Source of the DNA: an uncultured Gammaproteobacteria bacterium
Lineage (GTDB): Bacteria > Pseudomonadota > Gammaproteobacteria > CAKMZV01
Direction: 5' to 3'
Assembly (NCBI GenBank): GCA_929200535.1
Contig: CAKMZV010000008.1
Span: 1-62,879 of the forward strand
DNA length: 62,879 bases
Part shown: in pieces, positions 29,206 through 36,560 of the stretch
Layout: each line of letters starts with the position of its first letter
Position numbering within the stretch: position 1 is the stretch's first letter
The notes under the pieces: generated by a model
What the model was told of the DNA's origin: nothing
What the model saw: the letters and a program-made list of their open reading frames with translations, nothing else
Databases searched by the model: none
Translations under genes and position numbers: made by a program

Positions 29206-29976
29206 ATGAAAATCGAGCCTAGAGATATTGAAGAAATATATGCATTGGCTATCAATGTTTACCATAAGAAAATCGAAAAAAATGAGGCTATTGAAAAAGC
29301 GGTTGAACTCAACCTAATGAGTAAGGGATCGGCTGCGGACTATATTCAGAACTTAAAATACTTACTTTCTGGTCATACCTATAATTCTGGTCATACCTAT
29401 AAGCGAACGATGAACTTGGCTGGCACAGAGTTTTTCTTGAGAAAAATACGTGATGACTTTGGGCAAAATGTGTTTGAGAGGGCTCTAAAAACATCCTATA
29501 AACACGTTAAATACTACAACGCATTAGGTCATGGCAAACAAGTACAAACCGAGCAATTACTTGACAAACTGAAAGAAGAGTTGTCACAAGAAAATTCTAT
29601 GGCAGTGTATCCTGACGAAGTCAATCTGAACCCCTTATTTGAAGGGGCAATCAAAAACGTCTCTATCAATGCATATGAAAGGAATGCCAAAGCTAGAAAG
29701 ATATGTATTGACTATCATAAACCTGTCTGTTGTGTTTGTTCTTTTGATTTTTCATCTCACTATGGTGAGATTGGAAAAAACTTCATCCATGTTCACCACA
29801 TTGTGGATTTATCACAAATCGATGGTGAGTATGAAGTAGACCCAATAAATGATTTATGCCCTGTGTGTCCAAATTGCCATGCAATGCTTCACACACAGCA
29901 ACCCGCTATGCATCCAAGTAAATTAAAAGCGATCATTCATAGCCACAATGCGCGTGTAACAAGTAAATCCAGGTGA
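29206..29976 (+). CDS. HNH endonuclease
   Basis: A 256-residue protein with a C-terminal HNH nuclease (about residues 165-235). CCVCSFDF and CPVCPNCHAMLH supply a CxxC...CxxC zinc site, and FIHVHHIVDLSQ carries the catalytic His pair. The N-terminal 150 residues are unknown and helical; they include the in-frame duplication SGHTYNSGHTYK at about 60-71. Similar architectures occur in McrA-like restriction enzymes cutting modified DNA; that role is inferred. The stop lies inside its attC (29954-30008), so the last eight codons double as recombination site. Confidence 0.82.
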   Translation: MKIEPRDIEEIYALAINVYHKKIEKNEAIEKAVELNLMSKGSAADYIQNLKYLLSGHTYNSGHTYKRTMNLAGTEFFLRKIRDDFGQNVFERALKTSYKHVKYYNALGHGKQVQTEQLLDKLKEELSQENSMAVYPDEVNLNPLFEGAIKNVSINAYERNAKARKICIDYHKPVCCVCSFDFSSHYGEIGKNFIHVHHIVDLSQIDGEYEVDPINDLCPVCPNCHAMLHTQQPAMHPSKLKAIIHSHNARVTSKSR

Positions 29977-30008
29977 CGCCTATGGCACACCTGATTTAGG
30001 CGTTATAT
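29954..30008 (+). other. attC site overlapping the HNH gene end
   Basis: GTGTAAC core, AAATCCAGGTG pairing with CACCTGATTTA, and right core GTTATAT. The arms differ from the main type. Confidence 0.65.
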
Positions 30009-30233
30009 GCGTGTAGTAACTTTGTTTTAGGGCAAGAGAACTTACGGTGAGTTTTTCGCTAAACTCGGTTGGGTGCATGCACTAATAAGCGTTGCCCTTT
30101 TTTAAGTAACTTTTTAGTCGGCAACGCTATTAATTTAGTTCAACCTGTGGTGTTGTAGCTCAAAAGTTCAGGGTGTGGTTTTTATATAACGGTGCCCTTA
30201 AATTCGTGTCGCATTTGTTGTAAAGTATGTGGC
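30009..30233 (+). other. Cassette without an open reading frame
   Basis: Between two attC sites lie 225 bp without a credible gene. AGGGCAA (30029) pairs with TTGCCCT (30092), which is followed by a T-run, enclosing GTGAGTTT/AAACTCGG and the palindrome GTGCATGCAC. It may encode a structured RNA ending at a terminator. Confidence 0.45.
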
Positions 30234-30330
30234 ATATAACAAGGCACTCAAACGGACTGCTAACAGTTGGCTCAGTTCGTTCCTCACTATTTTAGCCAAC
30301 TGTAATCAGCCGTTTAGTGCGGCGTTATAT
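30234..30330 (+). other. attC site (long type)
   Basis: ATATAAC core, AAGGCACTCAAACGGACTGC arm, inner stem ACAGTTGGCT / AGCCAACTGT, CAGCCGTTTAGTGCGGC arm and GTTATAT core. About 97 bp, like Vibrio-type repeats. Confidence 0.85.
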
Positions 30331-30355
30331 TTTAAAATCAATAATGGAGTCATAA

Positions 30356-30658
30356 ATGAAAAAAAAATTAATTGTCAGTATACTTCTTCTAGGGTTATCT
30401 GCGTGTTCAACTGTAACCATTGCCCCGCAAGGAGAAAGAAAGCTTGTGAACACGCCTACCTATGAAGAATCTAAACCTTTTTATTTGTGGGGTTTGGCAG
30501 GAGAGCATCATGTAAATGTCTTGGAAATTTGTAACAACAAAGAACCATTACAAATGCAATCACAGCAAACTTTTTTTGATGGATTGTTAAACTTTATTAC
30601 ATTGGGAATATATTCCCCACACACTGCAAAAGTATGGTGTCCTGAGGAGAAATCATAA
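30356..30658 (+). CDS. Bor-like lipoprotein
   Basis: A 100-residue lipoprotein. The signal peptide ends in GLSAC (lipidated Cys17). The C-terminal part, QQTFFDGLLNFITLGIYSPH followed by AKVWC, strongly resembles phage lambda Bor and its relative Iss (QQTF-x-x-GLL-x-FITLGIYTP). Bor/Iss proteins are outer-membrane lipoproteins linked to serum survival in E. coli. Here the role is open, perhaps surface protection. It is first in a two-gene cassette: its stop overlaps the next start (TAATG). Confidence 0.78.
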   Translation: MKKKLIVSILLLGLSACSTVTIAPQGERKLVNTPTYEESKPFYLWGLAGEHHVNVLEICNNKEPLQMQSQQTFFDGLLNFITLGIYSPHTAKVWCPEEKS

Positions 30659-30960
30659 TGGTTAAAAATAAATTATTAAGTATCTTTGCTGTTATTTTAA
30701 TTTCTGGGTGTTCAACTATACACTTTGATAAAGGAGAGCAAGCCCAAGTAAACCAAAAATCTCAATTATGGCACCATAATTTTGTATTTGCTTTAATTGA
30801 AGGCTCACCTGTAGTAAACCCAACAAAAGAGTGTGCAGGTACCCCTTGGTCGTCTGTAACAACAGAGTTAACATTTATCAATGGACTCTCCGGCTTTGTA
30901 GTTAACACTTTAGCAGGGCCAATTTGGTATCCAAAAACGGTTGAAATATCGTGTAAATAA
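30658..30960 (+). CDS. Second Bor-like lipoprotein of the cassette
   Basis: A 100-residue lipoprotein with lipobox LISGC and a single Cys-anchored mature domain. TELTFINGLSGFVVNTLAGPIWYPK followed by VEISC mirrors the Bor-type C-terminal block of its neighbour, so the two are diverged paralogues. Coupled translation with the upstream gene is likely. The stop lies 2 bp before the attC core at 30962. Two-gene cassettes are less common than single-gene ones. Confidence 0.72.
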   Translation: MVKNKLLSIFAVILISGCSTIHFDKGEQAQVNQKSQLWHHNFVFALIEGSPVVNPTKECAGTPWSSVTTELTFINGLSGFVVNTLAGPIWYPKTVEISCK

Positions 30961-30961
30961 A

Positions 30962-31054
30962 ATATAACAAGGCGCTCAAACGGAAAAAATACAGTTGGCT
31001 CGCGCTCCGCGCATTATAGCCAGCTATATTTTTCCGCTTAGCTTAGCGTTAGCT
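30962..31054 (+). other. attC site (long type)
   Basis: ATATAAC core, AAGGCGCTCAAACGGAAAAAT arm, inner stem TACAGTTGGCT/AGCCAGCTATA, ATTTTTCCGCTTAGC arm and GTTAGCT core. Confidence 0.85.
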
Positions 31055-31082
31055 TCGTATAATATACGTAGGAGAAATAATA

Positions 31083-31280
31083 ATGAATATACATCCAGAG
31101 TATATAGTTGATGAAAAATCAAATAAAAAAGCTGTTGTGATTACATATAATGAGTGGAAAAAGTTATTGGAAGCATTAGAGGAATTAGAAGATATTAAAG
31201 CGTATGATTTAGCAAAATCATTAAATGACGAGAGTATCTCATTTGACAAGGTAGTAAATGAAATAGAGGCAGGTATTTAA
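31083..31280 (+). CDS. Antitoxin, Phd/YefM- or RelB-like
   Basis: A 65-residue acidic protein. MNIHPEYIVDEKSNKKAVVITYNEWKKLLEALEELED is typical of small antitoxins that pair with RelE/ParE toxins, with a short N-terminal beta part and a long acidic helix. A frameshifted RelE-like gene starts at the TTG 2 bp after its stop. It closely resembles the antitoxin at 48322 in layout (MNLHPQLI...FEEYQAL). Probably autoregulatory DNA binding, inferred. Confidence 0.72.
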   Translation: MNIHPEYIVDEKSNKKAVVITYNEWKKLLEALEELEDIKAYDLAKSLNDESISFDKVVNEIEAGI

Positions 31281-31281
31281 A

Positions 31282-31544
31282 TTGAAATACAGGCTTGAAA
31301 TTAAACAAAGAGCAAAAAATCACTGAAGAAACTAAAGCGTAAAGATCAACAGAATATTATAGAGGCAATACAAAATTTAGCAAATGTACCAAGACCAAAA
31401 GGAAGTAAAAAATTATTAGGTCGAGATGCGTGGCGGATTAGAATTGGTAGTTATAGAGTCTTGTATGAAATCTATGATGATAGATTACTAATACTTGTAA
31501 TTAGTGTTGGTCACCGTAAAGAGATATACCACAGAAAAAGCTAA
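31282..31544 (+). pseudogene. RelE/ParE-family toxin, frameshifted
   Basis: From TTG 31282 the frame reads KYRLEIKQRAKN and stops at 31324. From 31320 another frame continues SLKKLKRKDQQNIIEAIQNL, then RPKGSKKLLG, WRIRIGSYRVLYEIYDD and VGHRKEIYHRKS to the stop at 31542-31544. Together they make a complete RelE-type toxin of about 87 residues. One base is missing in the A-run at 31313-31318 (GCAAAAAAT), where related toxins read AKKSLKKL. Either the toxin is dead, or the A6 run is used for slippage. Confidence 0.78.
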
Positions 31545-31595
31545 CAATTCATTCCAGCCGACCGCTAAAGCGTCGGCTGAATTTGAGCATTAGGC
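31539..31595 (+). other. attC site
   Basis: AGCTAAC core (containing the toxin stop), ATTCCAGCCGACCGC arm paired with GCGTCGGCTGAAT, and ATTAGGC right core. Confidence 0.82.
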
Positions 31596-31621
31596 ATCCA
31601 ATTAATTTACGAGTAGATTTT

Positions 31622-32179
31622 ATGAGTAAACAAGTACTACCTGATAATTTACCTATACCCAAAGATGATGGTGCATGTGATCATCTTGAAGGAACACTTT
31701 TTCCTTCGCTAACTTTTGAGTCCACTAACGGCTTTGTTACATTGTCGGAGTTGCCTGAAACAGTAGTGTTGTATATCTATCCTCGTTCTTCAGCCGATGC
31801 TGTAGATCCAGTCGGCTGGGATGATATTCCGGGTGCACGCGGTTGCTCCCCGCAGGGCTGTGCTTTTAGGGACCATCAATCTGAACTATTAGCTCTTAAT
31901 GCTCGTGTGTTTGGGCTTGCAACTCAAGATATTCCATATTTGCAAGGTGAAGTTGAAAGGCTACATTTGCCGTTTCCTCTCATCAGCGATAGTAATCTTC
32001 AGCTAAATGAAAAATTGAATATCCCTTTCTTAGAAATGAAAATAGTTGGAACTCGCTTTTATAAACGCCTAACTTTAATAATTTGTGAAGGGCGCATTGT
32101 TAAGGTGTTTTATCCAGTCTTTCCACCTGACAAAAATGCTGAAGAGGTTATTGCATGGCTTAAAAATAATCATGCATAA
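31622..32179 (+). CDS. Peroxiredoxin, BCP/PrxQ-like
   Basis: A 185-residue protein from the ATG at 31622; the upstream in-frame ATG lies inside the attC. A thioredoxin-fold peroxidase: VVLYIYPRSS, then ARGCSPQGCAFRDH with peroxidatic and resolving cysteines (about C75 and C79), then VFGLATQDIPYLQGEV and LPFPLISDSNLQL. The GCSPQGC spacing matches the GCTxEAC motif of BCP/PrxQ peroxiredoxins. It would reduce peroxides with thioredoxin. A metabolically useful cassette in an array mostly of nucleases. The stop lies inside the attC at 32174. Confidence 0.8.
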   Translation: MSKQVLPDNLPIPKDDGACDHLEGTLFPSLTFESTNGFVTLSELPETVVLYIYPRSSADAVDPVGWDDIPGARGCSPQGCAFRDHQSELLALNARVFGLATQDIPYLQGEVERLHLPFPLISDSNLQLNEKLNIPFLEMKIVGTRFYKRLTLIICEGRIVKVFYPVFPPDKNAEEVIAWLKNNHA

Positions 32180-32228
32180 CAAACCACTCCAGCGGACGCT
32201 TACGTGCCACTGAGTTTGGTCGTCAGGT
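32174..32228 (+). other. attC site (main type)
   Basis: GCATAAC core, CACTCCAGCGGACGC arm paired with GTGCCACTGAGTTTGG, and right core GTCAGGT (C for T at one position). Confidence 0.85.
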
Positions 32229-32259
32229 TTTTAATACGCTCTTTAAAGTTAAAGAAATA

Positions 32260-32288
32260 TTGTTAAAGCAAGATTATTATGGTATAAA
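32260..32288 (+). promoter_or_regulatory. Promoter-like leader repeat, copy 3
   Basis: TTGTTA, a 17-bp spacer AAGCAAGATTATTATGG, then TATAAA. This is the best sigma70-like match of the repeated leader, 60 bp before the nuclease gene. Confidence 0.6.
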
Positions 32289-32348
32289 TAAGGGGTTCGG
32301 GACTGCCGCTTATCCGCAATCCCGTTATGTGCACAAAAGGAGATATTG

Positions 32349-33251
32349 ATGGATAAAGTTAAATTAATCCAACCTGAGAAAATCAATTTGAAAAATCATC
32401 CGCTCTTAAACGAGAGTTGGTTGCAAGAAGTTATAGCAAAAAATCCAGAAATATTAGGATTGGGCGATTTAGTTCTAAAAGATAAAGAACGAAAACAACC
32501 TCGCGCTGGTCGTTTGGACATTCTATTGCAAGACGCAGACATCAACAAGAGATATGAAGTTGAAATTCAATTAGGTAAAACAGACGAAAGCCATATAATC
32601 AGAACAATAGAATATTGGGATATAGAAAGAAAAAGATATCCACAATATGAACACTGTGCTGTTATAGTCGCGGAACAAATAACAAGCAGATTTTTAAATG
32701 TAATTAGTTTATTCAATGGGAATATCCCATTAATTGCGATTCAGTTAACAGCATATAAAAATGGAGAGGAATTTTTTCTGACATTTAATACTATCCTTGA
32801 CGAAATGAGCTTAGGACTAGTTGAGGAAGACGAAGAAGTTAATGCAATAGCTAATAGGCATTATTGGGAAAACAGGGGAACAGCCGAGACTGTAAAAATT
32901 GTAGATGAAGTGCTTACAATTATTACAAAGCTTATTCCTGGATATGAGTTGAAGTATAATAAATTTTATATTGGACTAGCCCAAAATGGTAGTGCTGATA
33001 ATTTTATAATATTTCGAGCTAAAAAAAGCTTTATGAGAATGGAAATTCGGCTTGACCATTCTGATGATCTGGAAAGAGAGATAGAAGAAAAAGGACTTGA
33101 TTTGATGGATTATGACAAACGAGATCGTAGATATAGAATTAAACTATCAATGAACGATATAGAAAAGCATCGAGGGTTTATTGCTAAGTTAATTAGAAAT
33201 GCAAAAGGGATTGAATCAGAGACTAAAGAAAATGATGAAGAAAACACATAA
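32349..33251 (+). CDS. PD-(D/E)XK nuclease-like cassette protein
   Basis: 300 residues from ATG 32349, chosen over the adjacent TTG because AAGGAG lies 8 bp upstream. PRAGRLDILLQD followed by RYEVEIQLGKTDESHIIRTIEYW gives the D...ExQ core of a PD-(D/E)XK nuclease. The C-terminal 110 residues (YELKYNKFYIGLAQNGSADNF, then RMEIRLDHSDDLEREIEEKG) resemble the DUF5655-type domain of the cassette at 42197. Likely acts on nucleic acid; target unknown. Directly before it lies a short imperfect repeat (ACTGCCGCTTATCCGCAATC). Confidence 0.72.
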   Translation: MDKVKLIQPEKINLKNHPLLNESWLQEVIAKNPEILGLGDLVLKDKERKQPRAGRLDILLQDADINKRYEVEIQLGKTDESHIIRTIEYWDIERKRYPQYEHCAVIVAEQITSRFLNVISLFNGNIPLIAIQLTAYKNGEEFFLTFNTILDEMSLGLVEEDEEVNAIANRHYWENRGTAETVKIVDEVLTIITKLIPGYELKYNKFYIGLAQNGSADNFIIFRAKKSFMRMEIRLDHSDDLEREIEEKGLDLMDYDKRDRRYRIKLSMNDIEKHRGFIAKLIRNAKGIESETKENDEENT

Positions 33252-33300
33252 CCAAGCACTCCAACGGATGCTAATGTGCCACTGAGTTTGAATCTAAGGA
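33246..33300 (+). other. attC site, decayed right core
   Basis: ACATAAC core, GCACTCCAACGGATGC arm paired with GTGCCACTGAGTTTG, but TCTAAGG replaces GTTRRRY. It is probably a poor recombination substrate. Confidence 0.7.
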
Positions 33301-33313
33301 GGAATTAAAAGCT

Positions 33314-33973
33314 ATGCTCGAATCTGATGTATTTAATAGGAGATCTACAGATAGCAAACTGATAAGCCCAGCATTTTACAACGTGACTATAGGGCTATGT
33401 TTGTTTTGGGGCTTTTTTGTAAATTGGTTATTAGTAGTAAATATAGACCCTGAATTTCTTAGGGCTATAAATCTTTGGGTGTTTTTTATCGGCTATTTTG
33501 CATCCTGCTTTTTTGGTGTCTATCTATTCAATTCATCAAAAAAACCAATTATTAGTTTTATAGGGTACAACTTTGTAGTGGTACCTTTTGGCTTAATTGT
33601 GAATATGGTTGTGTCTCAGTATGATGAATCGTTAGTAATTGAAGCTATCCGCATAACTGCTGGTGTCACACTGATTATGCTGATATTGGGTTCAATGTAC
33701 CCAAAGTTTTTCCAAAAAATTTCAGGAGCATTAACCATAGCGTTGGTTGCTGTGTTAATTATCGAGTTGTTTCAAGTATTTGTTTTAGGTATCCATCACG
33801 ACTGGATTGATTGGGCTGTAGCAGTGATATTTTGTGGATATATTGGCTACGACTGGGGAAGAGCGAATCAAATTCCGAAAACTCTGGATAATGCTGTAGA
33901 TAGTGCAGCAGCTCTATATATGGATATCATTAACTTGTTTTTGAGAATCCTAAGAATACTCGGTAGAAAGTAA
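33314..33973 (+). CDS. Bax inhibitor-1 (BI-1/YccA)-like membrane protein
   Basis: A 219-residue inner-membrane protein with about seven hydrophobic segments. The end, IGYDWGRANQIPKT then SAAALYMDIINLFLRILRILG, matches the C-terminal signature of the BI-1/US12 family (YD...A-LY-D-INLF--LL-ILG). Family members modulate FtsH (E. coli YccA) or leak calcium and protons. The role here is unknown. It is a cassette gene with GGAGGAATTAAAAGCT before the ATG. A decayed attC-like sequence follows. Confidence 0.75.
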   Translation: MLESDVFNRRSTDSKLISPAFYNVTIGLCLFWGFFVNWLLVVNIDPEFLRAINLWVFFIGYFASCFFGVYLFNSSKKPIISFIGYNFVVVPFGLIVNMVVSQYDESLVIEAIRITAGVTLIMLILGSMYPKFFQKISGALTIALVAVLIIELFQVFVLGIHHDWIDWAVAVIFCGYIGYDWGRANQIPKTLDNAVDSAAALYMDIINLFLRILRILGRK

Positions 33974-33980
33974 TACAGTC

Positions 33981-34040
33981 ATATAATAAGCGTATGTTGT
34001 CGGACTGGTTTTCCGCTGTGCTCAAAACCAGCCGCCCTTA
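33981..34040 (+). other. Decayed attC-like sequence
   Basis: ATATAATAAGCGTATGTTGT, then GGACTGGTTTT with matching AAAACCAGCC around TTCCGCTGTGCTC. No right core follows; an isolated GTTAGAG at 34169 could be the displaced right core, with a transposase remnant between. Confidence 0.4.
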
Positions 34041-34046
34041 TTAAAA

Positions 34047-34136
34047 ATGAATGCTATTTGGTTACATAGAAGCAAACTTTTAAGAGCTGATTTAATTAAA
34101 ACAGCACAAGACTGGCAATATGGGGAATTAACATAG
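34047..34136 (+). pseudogene. RAYT/IS200-like transposase C-terminal remnant
   Basis: A 29-codon frame reads SKLLRADLIKTAQDWQYGEL, which resembles the C-terminal block of REP-associated tyrosine transposases (R-A-x-L-x-x-x-A-x-D-W-x-x-x-S-L). A half REP-like element (AAAAAAGTAGCCTGTCC) follows at 34191. The catalytic part is absent. Confidence 0.5.
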
Positions 34137-34282
34137 CAAAAAAGTGTAATTTGTTATCAATATTAAACGTTAGAGGGAGAGCAAAAAATTATGAAAAAAG
34201 TAGCCTGTCCGCATTATCCTTTGCAAAAAAGCAAATGGGTAAGAATCCCATTAGATGTTTTTCTTTCCCTTGGAGCAAAATG

Positions 34283-34591
34283 ATGAATGAAGAAACTTTA
34301 AAAGACAAATTAAAGTCTATTGGAAAAGCTGTTTTTGTAGAATGCTTTTCTGTATTTAAATCTTATGCTAACAGCCAAATATCCAGAGAAGACTGTATTG
34401 AAGAATTAATGCAAAAATACCCAGATAAAAAAGAATCTGGTTGTAAAATTTGTTGTAGCCAAGCAAAATTAATTTTTGAAGCAAATATGCAATGCAAAGC
34501 AATTGGTATAATTTGTGATAATTGGGGGGAGAAAAGATTGTCAGATGAAACTATTGAACAAGCAATGCTATTGTTGCAAGATTGCCCCTAA
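34283..34591 (+). CDS. Small cytosolic protein, unknown
   Basis: 102 residues from ATG 34283 (GGAG 7 bp upstream); an ATG 3 bp earlier is possible. The open frame extending upstream to 34151 is repeat DNA. The protein has seven cysteines, including CKICC and CKAIGIIC, and a helical acidic C terminus (SDETIEQAMLLLQDC). The Cys pattern might bind a metal; no family is recognised. The stop lies inside the attC at 34586. Confidence 0.6.
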   Translation: MNEETLKDKLKSIGKAVFVECFSVFKSYANSQISREDCIEELMQKYPDKKESGCKICCSQAKLIFEANMQCKAIGIICDNWGEKRLSDETIEQAMLLLQDCP

Positions 34592-34642
34592 CAAATCATT
34601 TCAGCCGGCCGCTTACGCATTGGCTGAGTTCAAGCGTTAGAT
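34586..34642 (+). other. attC site
   Basis: CCCTAAC core, CATTTCAGCCGGCCGC arm paired with GCATTGGCTGAGTT, and GTTAGAT core. Confidence 0.82.
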
Positions 34643-34698
34643 GTATTCCTCCCTTTTGTTTACTATGGAAAATCACCGCAAGATACGAATTAGCTATA

Positions 34699-35571
34699 AT
34701 GATGAAAATAAATGATTTGTTGCTTTGTATATTCGTTACTGCCATTTGGGGAGCAAATTTTTCTGTTATTAGAGTTGGGTTAAATGAAATGTCGCCGCTC
34801 GTTTTAACAACATTAAGATTTATGTTATGTGCACTTCCTTTGGTTTTTTTTGTAAAAAAACCAAAGGCTTATTCAGGTGTTGTCTTACATGGCGTAATAT
34901 TTGGTGTGGGGCTTTGGGGAATGGTTCATATAGGTATGCAGATAGGAATTAGCCCTGGTTTATCTTCACTTTTTTTACAATTTAGTGCTTTCTTTTCAGT
35001 GCTTTGGGGCGTGTTATTTTTTAAAGAGAAGTTAAACACGATTCAACTTGTTGGTTTTTTTATTGCTTTGTTAGGGCTTGTCTTTATATTATTTAACTCG
35101 CAAGATAAAATGGTGATATTAGGAGGTGGTTTAGTATTATTCGCTGCATTATCTTGGAGTGTATGCAATGTCATTATTAAGAAAAAGAATGTTAAAAATT
35201 TATTATCCTTTATGATTCATTCTAGTTTGTATTCCGCCATTTCTTTGGGGTTACTCACTATTTTTCTAAAGGGGTATGATTTCTCCGATCTTGTCTTAAA
35301 TCATTTAAATTTTTACAGTGTATTTTCCATTACATTTCAAGCATATATAACAACACTTTTTGGTTATTGGGTATGGAATAGTTTAGTATTAAAGTACGAC
35401 TTATCAAAAATAGCACCTTTTTCATTGTTTGTTCCAATTTTTGGTGTTTTAACATCAGTTTTGGTATTAGGTGAATACGTTAATAAAGTTAAAATTTTAG
35501 GGATGTGTATTTTATTTTTGGGTTTAGTGATTTTTATATTTAACAATAAATTTACTCAAAAAAATGAGTGA
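34699..35571 (+). CDS. EamA/DMT-family transporter
   Basis: 290 residues from ATG 34699; the open frame continues upstream into the attC, which is not plausible as protein. Ten hydrophobic segments in two EamA repeats: FVTAIWGANFSVIRVGL at the start is the typical first helix, and WVWNSLVLKYDLSKIAPFSLFVPIFGVL is the second-repeat signature. Related to drug/metabolite exporters and to E. coli EamA (O-acetylserine/cysteine export). The substrate is unknown. It is a full-length transporter carried as a cassette, followed 14 bp later by attC. Confidence 0.85.
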   Translation: MMKINDLLLCIFVTAIWGANFSVIRVGLNEMSPLVLTTLRFMLCALPLVFFVKKPKAYSGVVLHGVIFGVGLWGMVHIGMQIGISPGLSSLFLQFSAFFSVLWGVLFFKEKLNTIQLVGFFIALLGLVFILFNSQDKMVILGGGLVLFAALSWSVCNVIIKKKNVKNLLSFMIHSSLYSAISLGLLTIFLKGYDFSDLVLNHLNFYSVFSITFQAYITTLFGYWVWNSLVLKYDLSKIAPFSLFVPIFGVLTSVLVLGEYVNKVKILGMCILFLGLVIFIFNNKFTQKNE

Positions 35572-35584
35572 TAACTTAAATAAC

Positions 35585-35641
35585 ACCTAACAAAACACTC
35601 CAGCGGACGGCTAACGTCGCCACTGGGTTTAATCGTTAGGC
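35585..35641 (+). other. attC site (main type)
   Basis: ACCTAAC core, CACTCCAGCGGACGG arm paired with CGTCGCCACTGGGTTT, and GTTAGGC core. Confidence 0.88.
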
Positions 35642-35655
35642 GTTAAGAGTAAAAC

Positions 35656-36297
35656 ATGAGCATCGAGAAAGATTTAGAGATCATTGAGAATTTCCAAGGA
35701 GAATCACTGACGAGGAGTCTTTCTATTATTGAGAGTGAAATTTGCGGTATTTCTTCAGATAACTTAGAAGATTTTTGTGTATCCTTCGGTGTAAATGATG
35801 AATTAATTCAATCTGTGAGAGCCGTTAAGAAAGTTGCAGGCCAAATTAATGTTATCCTGCATGCGTCAGGGATAATTAACTCTTTGCCTACCCTTCTGAA
35901 AAAAGGTGAAATTATTGAGAGTGTTTCTTTAGGTGCAGGAAATACAGGTCGTAGATTCGATTTAGAAACAAATCTCCAAGTTGCAGAATTCAAGTTCATT
36001 GATTGGCAAGGTAGCGCTGATACTATTAGACAAAATGGACTCTTCAAGGATTTCCATAACCTTGCCGAGTATGAAACCTCGAAAAAGAAAAAGTTATACG
36101 TCTTAGGCACAGAATACCCACTAAAGTTCTTTAAGGGTGGTCGGTCTTTGACCAGTGTTCTTTCTAAACAGCCTAAAATCTTGTCCTCAATTCAGCAGAA
36201 ATACGGTGAAAGTGTCTCTAAAACCAGAGACTATTACGAGCTCCACAAAAACTCTGTGCAAATTATAGACATCAGTAGTCATCTATCACGTGCCTAA
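35656..36297 (+). CDS. Cassette protein with possible nuclease core, unknown
   Basis: A 213-residue protein starting 14 bp after an attC. I do not recognise a named family. GNTGRRFDLETNLQVAEFKFIDWQG (about residues 97-121) has the D...EFK spacing of PD-(D/E)XK enzymes. The rest is mixed alpha/beta with a Lys-rich patch (ETSKKKKLYVLG). A DNA-acting role is a guess, in keeping with the other nuclease cassettes. The stop is inside the attC at 36292. Confidence 0.62.
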   Translation: MSIEKDLEIIENFQGESLTRSLSIIESEICGISSDNLEDFCVSFGVNDELIQSVRAVKKVAGQINVILHASGIINSLPTLLKKGEIIESVSLGAGNTGRRFDLETNLQVAEFKFIDWQGSADTIRQNGLFKDFHNLAEYETSKKKKLYVLGTEYPLKFFKGGRSLTSVLSKQPKILSSIQQKYGESVSKTRDYYELHKNSVQIIDISSHLSRA

Positions 36298-36346
36298 CAA
36301 GAAATTCCAGCTAACGTTTATGGTGCAGCTGAATTGGGCGTTATGC
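36292..36346 (+). other. attC site
   Basis: GCCTAAC core, AAATTCCAGCTAACG arm paired with GTGCAGCTGAATTGG, and GTTATGC core. It is the last attC before the DMSP block. Confidence 0.82.
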
Positions 36347-36351
36347 ACCAA

Positions 36352-36372
36352 GAGACCTTTTGCAAAGGTCTC
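36352..36372. mobile_element. MITE family A remnant, both ends fused
   Basis: GAGACCTTTTGCAAAGGTCTC is a 21-bp palindrome made of the two terminal repeats of the element at 6055 with the interior gone. It joins an attC right end to a piece of the ParB-like cassette. Confidence 0.65.
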
Positions 36373-36560
36373 AAATTATTTCAGAAAACGGGCAAGGATA
36401 TAATGATACGAGTCCATAAACATATATCTGATTTTTAATAATCACCTAAAATAGGCTGGTGTAAGAAGAGTCCAACAAGTGGAGAACGGTTGTGGCTATG
36501 GAGGGGGGCAAAAGATACTTTCTATGCTATAATTAAAGAGAGCCTCGGGGTTGCGACTGT
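36373..36560 (+). pseudogene. Degenerate copy of the ParB-like/UDG junction at 43380
   Basis: 36373-36482 matches 43380-43489 with about five differences in 110 bp. It covers the last 23 codons of the ParB-like gene and the spacer. It then continues with sequence resembling 43664-43730 of the uracil-DNA glycosylase gene (AAGTGGAGAACG, then CAAAAGATACTTTCTATG). The intervening 175 bp are deleted at an AAGTG direct repeat. Neither gene is functional here. 36561-36837 holds nothing I can identify. Confidence 0.7.

Noticed and set aside
31583-31621. Upstream ATG for the peroxiredoxin
   Set aside because: It lies within the attC right arm; the ATG at 31622 is the more plausible start.
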